DNA of 54,188 nt, taken from assembly GCA_030407505.1 (NCBI GenBank), contig JASDDH010000026.1:1-54188 (forward strand), written 5' to 3'. The notes under the pieces are model-generated. The model was not told the origin of the DNA. It saw nothing but the letters and a program-made list of their open reading frames with translations, and searched no databases. The position numbers and the translations under genes were made by a program. Source of the DNA: Planococcus sp. APC 4015. GTDB lineage: Bacteria > Actinomycetota > Actinomycetes > Actinomycetales > Microbacteriaceae. This document shows positions 9,224 through 16,290 of the stretch, piece after piece. How positions within the stretch are numbered: the first letter of the stretch is position 1; each line of letters opens with the position of its first letter.

Positions 9224-9880
9224 ATGCCGCAACGATCGGCTGAGACACGGGAGCGCATCCTGCGCGCCGCGGCCGCCGAGATCCTGGCCGACGGCTACGC
9301 CAGTGCGTCGCTGTCGTCGATCGCCGCCCGTCTCGGGCTGACCAAGGGTGCGCTCGCCTATCACTTCCCGTCGAAATGGGATGCCGCCGAAGCTCTCTTC
9401 GCGCACACGTCGGCCGTCTACGACGAACTGCGGCAGGGAGTGCGCGACGACGGTCTGCGCGGAGTGCGCGCGCTCGTCGCCATGCTCGCCCGCGGCGCCC
9501 TGCGAACACGCACCGACGTCGTGTTCGCCGCTGCGAACTCCCTCATCATGACGCCCGGCCACTTGACCTTCGAGCTTCCGCCCGTGCTCATCATGCTCAT
9601 CGACACCTACGCCGAGTATCTGACAGAGGCGATCGAGGACGGCGAGGTGTCCGCCGACCTCGATGTGGTCGAAGCCGCAGAAGAGATGATGGTGACCTAC
9701 ATCGGGGGGATGATGCTGTTCACCCGGCATCCCGAACGCCAGGGGCCGCGCCCCATGCGCCTCACCAGGCGCCAGCTGACGATGATGGGCGTCGCGGATG
9801 CCGACGCGATCGTCGACGAGATGCTCGCGTGCGCGCTGGCGGTTCCCCCGCGCTTCGACGAGCCGGTCCGCGGGGCCTAG
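9224..9880 (+). CDS. TetR-family transcriptional regulator
   Basis: A 218-residue regulator. Residues 5-50 form the TetR DNA-binding domain: ETRERILRAAAAEILADGYASASLSSIAARLGLTKGALAYHFPSK. The C-terminal ligand domain has no feature that identifies its effector. I chose the ATG at 9224 because GAAGGGG lies about 8 nt upstream; an in-frame ATG at 9194 has no ribosome site. It follows the alcohol/aldehyde oxidation pair by about 110 bp on the same strand and meets the araC-type gene convergently: the two stops share CTAG (9877-9880). Likely a local regulator of the flanking genes. Confidence 0.88.
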   Translation: MPQRSAETRERILRAAAAEILADGYASASLSSIAARLGLTKGALAYHFPSKWDAAEALFAHTSAVYDELRQGVRDDGLRGVRALVAMLARGALRTRTDVVFAAANSLIMTPGHLTFELPPVLIMLIDTYAEYLTEAIEDGEVSADLDVVEAAEEMMVTYIGGMMLFTRHPERQGPRPMRLTRRQLTMMGVADADAIVDEMLACALAVPPRFDEPVRGA

Positions 9881-10929
9881 TCGATCGGCACGGCGTGCAG
9901 CGCTCGCGGCCCCCGTGCCTGCTCGGCACCCCGCGCGTTCAGCGCGGCATCCCGATGCCGTTGCGGAGTCGTCCCGTGCGTGCGACGGAAGTGCGCGCGC
10001 ATCACGCCGGCGGTCGAGAAGCCGGCCATCGTCGCGACCTCGCTCAACTGCAGGGTGGGGCGGTCGGCCATGATGCGCTCCGCGGTCTTCACGCGTCGCG
10101 CGGCGATGATGCCGGCGATGCCGCCCTCGTCGGGGAAAGCGCGATACAGCTGACGGCGGCTGATGAAGAGCTCGCGCGCGATGTCGTCGACGCCGAAGGC
10201 GTGCTCGCGGTGCTGTTCCTCGATGCAGCGCATCGCGGCCTGCCGCACTTCGCCGCTGCGGCTGCCGCGGCCCTCGGCGGCGAGCGCGAACTCCGCGAGC
10301 GACTCGACGATGGATGCGAGGGCGTCGCCGCTCTCGAGGGCCGAGGGCTCGTCGTCGGTGAGCGTCGCGATCAGCAGCGTGCCGGCGTAGGCGATCGCCG
10401 CTCGCAGCGTCGGAGACACCCCCACCGGCAGCGGACCGCGTGGTGCGAGCTCGGTGTGGACGCGGCGCATACGCGCGGCGGGGAGCATGCCGACCAGCAG
10501 CGAACCCGACGCCTCGATCCCGTCGATCGTGACGGAGCGACTGCTGGTGACGAAGCAGGCCGTGCCGGGAGCGACGATTGAGGTCTGATCGCCCGCGCGC
10601 ACGCGCAGACGGCCGACGAGGCTCACGACGAGGAGGACCGCGGGCTGGTCGCTCGCGTCCAGCGTCCAGGACGCCGTCGGCCCGCACGCCGTCGCGAGAT
10701 AGATGTCGCCGTAGACGGCGGCGAGCGCCGAGAGCGTCCGGGGACCGGTGTGGTTGGTGACGCGGCCGGGCAGGGGGCCGGTGCCGACCATGTGACCCGG
10801 GCGGGCACGGATCTCATCGATGAGGCTGACGGGCACGGGAGATGTGGCGCCCAACGCGATCATCCAATCGCGCAGCATCGCTGTGGACGGGACGTACTCG
10901 GGCACCGCCTCCTGCAGGATCACGTTCAT
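9877..10929 (-). CDS. AraC-family transcriptional regulator
   Basis: A 350-residue protein. The N-terminal two thirds resemble the AraC-binding-2 sensing domain (DEIRARPGHMVGTG, a beta-rich segment with LVGRLRVRAGDQTSIVAPGTACFV). The C-terminal ~100 residues carry two helix-turn-helix units (FGVDDIARELFISRRQLYRAF and LQLSEVATMAGFSTAGVMRAHFRRTHGTTPQRHR), the second with the AraC signature. Regulators of this type often control catabolic oxidation genes, so the adjacent ALDH/GMC pair is a plausible target. The leader has GGGGAGG before the ATG, and the promoter holds an inverted repeat (see 10971). Confidence 0.88.
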   Translation of the reverse strand: MNVILQEAVPEYVPSTAMLRDWMIALGATSPVPVSLIDEIRARPGHMVGTGPLPGRVTNHTGPRTLSALAAVYGDIYLATACGPTASWTLDASDQPAVLLVVSLVGRLRVRAGDQTSIVAPGTACFVTSSRSVTIDGIEASGSLLVGMLPAARMRRVHTELAPRGPLPVGVSPTLRAAIAYAGTLLIATLTDDEPSALESGDALASIVESLAEFALAAEGRGSRSGEVRQAAMRCIEEQHREHAFGVDDIARELFISRRQLYRAFPDEGGIAGIIAARRVKTAERIMADRPTLQLSEVATMAGFSTAGVMRAHFRRTHGTTPQRHRDAALNARGAEQARGPRALHAVPID

Positions 10930-10970
10930 TCGTCGCGGCCTCCCCAGCCTCGGGCGCCCGGCCCACGATC

Positions 10971-10984
10971 TAGACGTTCGTCTA
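10971..10984. promoter_or_regulatory. Inverted repeat TAGACG-TT-CGTCTA just downstream of an araC promoter
   Basis: Perfect 6-bp arms with a 2-bp spacer, the style of TetR-family operators. On the minus strand a TATAAA element (about 10994-11000) lies 10 bp upstream, so a bound repressor would cover the araC-type transcription start. Confidence 0.45.
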
Positions 10985-11048
10985 TGGGTCGGATTTTATA
11001 CCTCAGCCGAGAGGCGCCGGACTCGCGGCGCGCCGAGCGCCGAGCCGC

Positions 11049-12026
11049 TCAGCGCGCGTCGGCGAAGTGGTCGGTCGCGGCACGCAGCGCCCGGGCGATC
11101 CCGGGTTCGGTCGCCGAGTGGCCGGCATCCGGCACCACGACGAGCTCCGCCTCGGGCCAGGCACGGTGAAGGTCCCACGCCGTCATGATCGGCGTGCACA
11201 CGTCGTAGCGCCCCTGCACGATGACGCCCGGGATGCCGCGCAGCGCCGGGGCGCGCGCGATGAGCTGACCCTCGTCGAACCAGCCCCGATTGACGAAGTA
11301 GTGGTTCTCGATGCGCGCGAACGCCGTCGCGGCGGCGGGCTCGGTCATGCCGGCGACGAGGTCCGCATCGGGAAGGAGGGTGAGGGTGGCGGCCTCCCAT
11401 GTCGTCCACGCGACACCGGCCGGCACGTGCACCGCGGGGTCGGGATCGCTCAGCCGACGGTGGTAGGCCTCGATGAGGTGCGAGCGCTCGAGCAGCGGGA
11501 TCGGCGCGATGAAGTCCTCCCACAGATCGGGGAAGATCGACGACGCGCCGCCCTCGTAGAACCATTCCAGCTCGTGCCGCCGAAGTGTGAAGACACCGCG
11601 CAGGACGATCTCGGTCACGGCGTCCGGATGCGACTCGGCATACGCCAGCGCGAGCGCCGAACCCCACGAGCCGCCGAACACCTGCCAGCGGTCGATGCCC
11701 AGGTTGCGGCGCAGCAGCTCGATGTCGGCGACGAGGTGCCAGGTGGTGTTGTGACGGAGGTCGGCGGCCGGCTCGCTGGCGTGCGGCGTCGAGAGGCCGC
11801 ATCCCCTCTGGTCGAAGAGGATGATGCGGTACCGCTCGGGATCGAAGAAGCGGCGCTGCCACGGCGATGTGCCGGCACCGGGTCCGCCGTGGAGGAACAC
11901 CACCGGCTTGCCGTCGGGATTGCCCGACTGCTCCCAGTACAGACGGTTGCCCTCACCGGCGATGAGCATGCCCGTCTCGTACGGCTCGATCGACGGATAG
12001 AGGATGCCGTCGAGGTCGGTGCTCAC
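11049..12026 (-). CDS. pip: Proline iminopeptidase
   Basis: A 325-residue cytosolic alpha/beta-hydrolase (peptidase S33) that removes N-terminal proline. Visible motifs: HGGPGAG (oxyanion hole), DQRGCGLSTPH, the nucleophile elbow GGSWGS, the acid region GRYDVCTP, and the histidine in DAGHSATEPG. Length fits the family. The start is the GTG that overlaps the stop of the upstream metallopeptidase gene (GTGA); the frame can be read further upstream but would be inside that gene. The two peptidases form a small operon, though their substrates need not be linked. Confidence 0.92.
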   Translation of the reverse strand: MSTDLDGILYPSIEPYETGMLIAGEGNRLYWEQSGNPDGKPVVFLHGGPGAGTSPWQRRFFDPERYRIILFDQRGCGLSTPHASEPAADLRHNTTWHLVADIELLRRNLGIDRWQVFGGSWGSALALAYAESHPDAVTEIVLRGVFTLRRHELEWFYEGGASSIFPDLWEDFIAPIPLLERSHLIEAYHRRLSDPDPAVHVPAGVAWTTWEAATLTLLPDADLVAGMTEPAAATAFARIENHYFVNRGWFDEGQLIARAPALRGIPGVIVQGRYDVCTPIMTAWDLHRAWPEAELVVVPDAGHSATEPGIARALRAATDHFADAR

Positions 12027-12898
12027 AGACTCGACCCCGGGACGGCGAACGTGTCGCACGCGCTGACGCCCTGTTCGAGCCCCGTCACGAACCACTGCTG
12101 CCGCTGCTCACTGGACCCGTGGGTCCACGTCTCGGGGTTCACCGTCCCCCCGGACGACTGCTGGATGTGATCGTCGCCGACGATCTGCGCGGCGTCGATC
12201 GCGTCTCGGATCTCGACATCGGTCGGGGCCTGGAGGAACGGCGTGCCGTTCTCATCGACTTGCTGGCTCATCGCGCCCACCCACGCGCCGGCGAAGCAGT
12301 CGGCCTGCAGTTCGGTGCGCACGCCGTTGCTGTCGGGGCCGGTCCCGTCGTTCGGGTATCGGTCCATGATGCCGATGATGTTCTGCACGTGGTGGCCGTA
12401 CTCGTGGGCGAGCACGTAGAGCTGGGCGAGCGGGCCGGCCGTCGCACCGAACTGCTGGCGCAGGAGTCCGAAGAACGTCGGGTCGACGTAGACCCCCTCT
12501 TCGGGCGGGCAGTAGAACGGCCCCGTCGCGTTGGACGCGGTGCCGCACTGCGTCGAGGTCTGACCGTCGACGATCGTGAGCTGGGGCGGCCGGTAGTCCT
12601 GCACGGTATCGGCCCAGAACTGATCGATCGCGAGGGATGCCGCCGCGAGCCGGCAGTCGTCGCGCTCGTTGGCGTCGGCGCCCGTCTCGCAGTTCTCGAT
12701 CTCGGTCCCGGTCTGCGAGCCGCCGGGAATGGTCGATCCTCCGCCGAGCAGGCTCGAGAAGTCCTGGCCGGTGAACAGGCTGAGCAGGAGCACGGCGATG
12801 GCGCCGATGCCCGCGATGCCGCCGCCGGCGACCGCGACACCCGCTCCGCGGCGCTTGGCGGTGTTCCCCCCGACGCGCGCGTTGTCGTTGAAGGTCAT
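12023..12898 (-). CDS. Neutral zinc metallopeptidase, membrane-anchored (YpfJ family)
   Basis: A 291-residue protein of the putative neutral zinc metallopeptidase family (PF04228). It has a basic N-terminus, one membrane segment near residues 20-43 (VAVAGGGIAGIGAIAVLLLSL), and an outside-facing catalytic domain with HEYGHH and RTELQADCFAGAW, the two motifs that bind zinc. The ATG at 12898 has no clear ribosome site; instead TACCGT lies 6 nt upstream, so it is probably leaderless. The biological substrate of this family is not known. It is divergent from mdh with only 66 bp between starts. Confidence 0.88.
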   Translation of the reverse strand: MTFNDNARVGGNTAKRRGAGVAVAGGGIAGIGAIAVLLLSLFTGQDFSSLLGGGSTIPGGSQTGTEIENCETGADANERDDCRLAAASLAIDQFWADTVQDYRPPQLTIVDGQTSTQCGTASNATGPFYCPPEEGVYVDPTFFGLLRQQFGATAGPLAQLYVLAHEYGHHVQNIIGIMDRYPNDGTGPDSNGVRTELQADCFAGAWVGAMSQQVDENGTPFLQAPTDVEIRDAIDAAQIVGDDHIQQSSGGTVNPETWTHGSSEQRQQWFVTGLEQGVSACDTFAVPGSSL

Positions 12899-12964
12899 GC
12901 GCTCACGGTACCGCCACCCCACCCTCGCCGTCGGCAACCCACGCGTCGGCAATAGGCTCGGGCC

Positions 12965-13990
12965 ATGACGACTCAGACGGCTCCCGTCACGGTGACGATC
13001 ACAGGAGCGGGCGGGCAGATCGGCTACGCGCTCCTCTTCCGCATCGCGGCGGGCGGGATGCTGGGGCCCGACCGACCGGTGCGCCTGAGGCTCCTCGAGA
13101 TCCCCCAGGGGATGCGGGCGGCCGAGGGCGCCGCGCTCGAGCTCCAGGACTGCGCCTTCCCCCTGCTGCACGGCGTCGAGGTGACCGATTCGGCAGCGGT
13201 CGCCTTCGACGGCGCGAACATCGCGATGCTGGTGGGCTCGCGACCCCGCGGGCCCGGGATGGAGCGCGGCGACCTGCTCGCGGCGAACGCCGGCATCTTC
13301 GCCCCGCAGGGCGCCGCGATCGCGGAGGCGGCGGCCGACGACATCCGGGTCGTGGTGGTCGGCAACCCTGCCAACACGAACGCACTCATCGCCGCGGCAT
13401 CCGCCGACGGGGTCCCCTCGGACCGCTTCAGCGCGCTCACGCGCCTCGACCACAACCGCGCGGTGGGCCAGCTCGCCGGTTTCCTCGAGGTGGGCCCGGG
13501 CGAGATCGCCGACGTCATCATCTGGGGCAACCACTCGGCGACGCAGTTCCCCGACGTCGCCCACGGGATCCTCGCCGACAGGAGGCCGATCCTCGACGCC
13601 CTCGCGGAACGCCTCGGCGGCGCAGAGGCCGCACGGATGTGGCTCGACGAGGTCTTCATCCCGCGGGTCGCGAAGCGGGGTGCCGAGATCATCGAGGTGC
13701 GGGGATCGTCCTCCGTGGCGTCGGCCGCCAACGCGGCGATCGAGCACGTCCGCGACGAGCGTCTCGGCACCCGTCGCGGATCGACCTCGGCGGCGGTCGT
13801 CTCCCGCGGCGAGTACGGCGTGCCCGAAGGACTCGTGTGCTCCTTCCCCGTCGTATCGCGCGGCGACGGAGCGGGCTACCGGATCATCGAGGGCCTGACC
13901 TTCGACGCCGCAGCGCGTGCGCGCTTCGACGCATCGGTGGCCGAACTCGTCGCCGAGCGCGACGCCGTGCGAGAGCTCGGAGTTCTCTAG
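12965..13990 (+). CDS. mdh: Malate dehydrogenase
   Basis: A 341-residue NAD-dependent enzyme of the TCA cycle interconverting malate and oxaloacetate. Evidence: nucleotide motif [18 protein letters not shown], substrate arginines in [26 protein letters not shown], the Asp of LTRLDHNRA, and the catalytic His in [13 protein letters not shown]. It belongs to the cytosolic MDH subgroup common in actinobacteria, about 10 residues longer than usual. The start is supported by TAGGCT at 12953-12958, six nt before the ATG (leaderless). The antiporter gene starts 3 nt after the stop. Confidence 0.95.
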   Translation: MTTQTAPVTVTITGAGGQIGYALLFRIAAGGMLGPDRPVRLRLLEIPQGMRAAEGAALELQDCAFPLLHGVEVTDSAAVAFDGANIAMLVGSRPRGPGMERGDLLAANAGIFAPQGAAIAEAAADDIRVVVVGNPANTNALIAAASADGVPSDRFSALTRLDHNRAVGQLAGFLEVGPGEIADVIIWGNHSATQFPDVAHGILADRRPILDALAERLGGAEAARMWLDEVFIPRVAKRGAEIIEVRGSSSVASAANAAIEHVRDERLGTRRGSTSAAVVSRGEYGVPEGLVCSFPVVSRGDGAGYRIIEGLTFDAAARARFDASVAELVAERDAVRELGVL

Positions 13991-13993
13991 CGC

Positions 13994-15730
13994 ATGACCG
14001 AGGTGATCGATCCGCTCATCCTCGTCATCCTCGCGGTGCTCGTCATCGCGGTGGCAACCGCGATCGGCCCCAAGCTGAAGATCGCGGGGCCCCTCATCCT
14101 CGTGCTGCTGGGGCTCGGGGTCAGCCTCCTGCCGTTCGTGCACGTTCCCGAGATCGACCCCGAGATCATCCTCGTCGGGGTGCTCCCGCCGCTGCTCTAC
14201 TCGGCCGCGGTGTCCCTGCCGGCAATCGAGTTCCGCCGCGACTTCGCGCCGATCGCCGGCCTCTCGGTGCTCCTCGTGTTGGTGAGCGCCATCGTGCTCG
14301 CCTACTTCTTCCTCGCCGTGATCCCCGGCCTGCCTTTCCTGCTCGCTCTGGCACTGGGGGCGATTCTGAGCCCCACGGACGCCGTCGCCACTTCGATCGT
14401 GAAGCGTCTCGGGATCTCGCGGCGCGTGGTGACGGTTCTCGAGGGCGAGAGCCTGCTCAACGACGCGACGTCGCTGGTGATCCTGCGGGTCGCCGTCGCC
14501 GGCGCCGCCGTGGGTTCGGTGCAGACGGGTGGAATCGCCGGCGCCTTCGTGTGGGGCGTGATCGTCGCGGTGGTCGTCGGAGCGGTGGTCGGCTACCTGA
14601 ACCTGCGGTTCCGGTCGCTCATCCACAACTCCGCAGCCAACACCGCGATCGGCTTCGTGGTGCCCTTCGTCGCCTATCTGCCCACCGAGCACCTCGGCGG
14701 CTCCGGGCTGGTCGCAGCGGTCGTCGCCGGCATCGTCACCGGGCAGGGCTCGCTGCGCTGGTCGACCCCCGAGCAGCGCATGTCGGATCGCCTCAACTGG
14801 CGCACCGTCGAGCTCATGCTCGAAGGCGCGGTGTTCCTCGTGATGGGCCTCGAGCTCAAGGACATCCTCGACAGGAACATCAACAGCGACAGCGGGATCG
14901 CCCAGGGCATCGGCATCGCCGCCGTCGCTCTGGGCATCGTGCTCGTGGTGCGCGGTGTCTACGTCTCGATCCTCATCTGGCTCCAGACCCGACGCGCCCG
15001 CGGGCGGCAGCGCGCGCGCCTCGAGCAGGTCGACGAGCGGCTGAAGGCGGCGGCGGAAGACCCCGGGCGTGTGGCCCGCGTCCACCCGGTGCATCACGGT
15101 CGGCGGATGGATCGCATGCGCGCCTCGCTGTCGCGCGCCTACGCCGACCTCGCGTACTACGAGGCGTCGCCGCTGGGCTGGAAGCACGGCGCCGTGATCG
15201 TATGGGCCGGCATGCGGGGCGTCGTGACACTCGCCGCTGCCCAGACGCTGCCGCGCGACACCCCCGAGCGGCCGCTCATCATCTTCGTCGCCTTCCTGGT
15301 CGCCGTCGGCAGCCTCGTCATCCAGGGCTTCACCCTGCCCTGGATCGTCAAGGCGCTGGGCCTGCGCACCGACAACGCCGCCGACGCCGTGGGTCTGGGT
15401 GACCAGCGCAGTCTCGATGACGAGTTGCGGGATGCCGCGGCATCCGCTCTCGCAGATGCCCACGTCACACGGCGCGACGGCAGCGCGTTCGCAAGCGACC
15501 TGCTGCGCGGCGTGGGCGCACGCCTCACCGAGCCGCCCGACGACGAGACCACCGCATTCGCCCGCGACGTGCTCGAGCTGCGCCTGGCGCTCATCGCCCA
15601 CATGCGGACTCGTCTGATCGAGGTGTCGTCCGGTGGCGAGTACAGCACGGCGGCGCTGCGCCACGCGCTGGCAGAGCTCGACGCCGACGAACTCAGCCTG
15701 CGGCTGCGGCTCGACGACGACGACGAGTGA
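13994..15730 (+). CDS. CPA1-family sodium/proton antiporter
   Basis: A 578-residue inner-membrane cation/proton antiporter. About 12 hydrophobic segments cover residues 1-400. Family motifs are present: LPPLLYSAAVS, the ion-site stretch ALGAILSPTDAVATS, and VLEGESLLNDATSLV. A cytoplasmic loop of about 60 Arg/Glu-rich residues (about 325-390) interrupts the last membrane helices. A soluble C-terminal tail (about 460-578) is the usual regulatory region. The role is pH and sodium homeostasis. It follows mdh with a 3-nt gap, so it is probably cotranscribed, though the functional link is not obvious. Confidence 0.9.
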   Translation: MTEVIDPLILVILAVLVIAVATAIGPKLKIAGPLILVLLGLGVSLLPFVHVPEIDPEIILVGVLPPLLYSAAVSLPAIEFRRDFAPIAGLSVLLVLVSAIVLAYFFLAVIPGLPFLLALALGAILSPTDAVATSIVKRLGISRRVVTVLEGESLLNDATSLVILRVAVAGAAVGSVQTGGIAGAFVWGVIVAVVVGAVVGYLNLRFRSLIHNSAANTAIGFVVPFVAYLPTEHLGGSGLVAAVVAGIVTGQGSLRWSTPEQRMSDRLNWRTVELMLEGAVFLVMGLELKDILDRNINSDSGIAQGIGIAAVALGIVLVVRGVYVSILIWLQTRRARGRQRARLEQVDERLKAAAEDPGRVARVHPVHHGRRMDRMRASLSRAYADLAYYEASPLGWKHGAVIVWAGMRGVVTLAAAQTLPRDTPERPLIIFVAFLVAVGSLVIQGFTLPWIVKALGLRTDNAADAVGLGDQRSLDDELRDAAASALADAHVTRRDGSAFASDLLRGVGARLTEPPDDETTAFARDVLELRLALIAHMRTRLIEVSSGGEYSTAALRHALAELDADELSLRLRLDDDDE

Positions 15731-15790
15731 CCCCGGTCACCGCGACCGCTCGACGTGGGCGAGAATGGAGCAGACGAGGGAGCCTGGATC

Positions 15791-16270
15791 ATGAGTGAAC
15801 CGATCGGCACGGATGCCGCGATCACTCGCGACGCGGATGACTCCGCATCCGACACCGCGCCGATCCACCTGCCCCACACGGCCGCGGACTGCCCGAAGTG
15901 CTTCACCGAGCTGCAGGCCGACCGCGACTGGTGGACCGCACGGCCGGCCGGAGCCCGCCTGGTGGGGCTCGTGATCTCACGCGACGACATGCCCTCGGTC
16001 ACCGAGCAGCGCAACGAGCTGACGCGCTTCGGCGTGCCGATCGCCGGGTTCCGGCATCCGTCGCCCGAGAACCTCGAGTCGTGGGAGGACCGGCTCACCC
16101 GTGTGCTCGGCCGCCTCGAACGCGGGGATGTCCTCGTGGTCGCGAACGTGCACGCACTCGGTCGCGACATCGACGAAGAGACCCGCACGGTCGCCGAGCT
16201 TCACCGCCGCGGCGTGGTCGTGAAGGTGCTGAGCCACGGCGGCAGGCACCTGTTCGACTCGGGGCGCTGA
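15791..16270 (+). CDS. Resolvase-like protein lacking catalytic arginines
   Basis: A 159-residue protein. After a 45-residue acidic N-terminus with a CPKC pair, residues ~54-155 resemble the N-terminal domain of serine recombinases: LVGLVISRDDMPSVTEQRNEL aligns with GYARVSTxDQ, and GDVLVVANVHALGRDIDE with GDTLVVxKLDRLGRS. The Arg of the YARVS motif is missing and the first Arg of the D-R-L-G-R motif is Ala, while the C-terminal DNA-binding helix-turn-helix is absent. It is therefore unlikely to recombine DNA and may be a domesticated binding or regulatory module. Start chosen from GAGGGAG before the ATG at 15791. Confidence 0.7.
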   Translation: MSEPIGTDAAITRDADDSASDTAPIHLPHTAADCPKCFTELQADRDWWTARPAGARLVGLVISRDDMPSVTEQRNELTRFGVPIAGFRHPSPENLESWEDRLTRVLGRLERGDVLVVANVHALGRDIDEETRTVAELHRRGVVVKVLSHGGRHLFDSGR

Positions 16271-16290
16271 CGCCGGACACCACGCGGGTG

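Noticed and set aside
8156..10687. Open frame of about 840 codons opposite the GMC and tetR genes
   Set aside because: Composition is Arg/Ala/Asp-rich with no motif; the plus-strand and AraC genes explain the region.
12899..15664. Minus-strand open frame continuing upstream of the zinc peptidase for over 900 codons
   Set aside because: It is antisense to mdh and the antiporter, is rich in Arg/Asp/His as expected for the reverse of GC-rich genes, and shows no domain. The peptidase starts at 12898.
15791..16270. Active site-specific recombinase marking a mobile element
   Set aside because: Catalytic arginines and the DNA-binding domain are missing, and no element ends or cargo are nearby.
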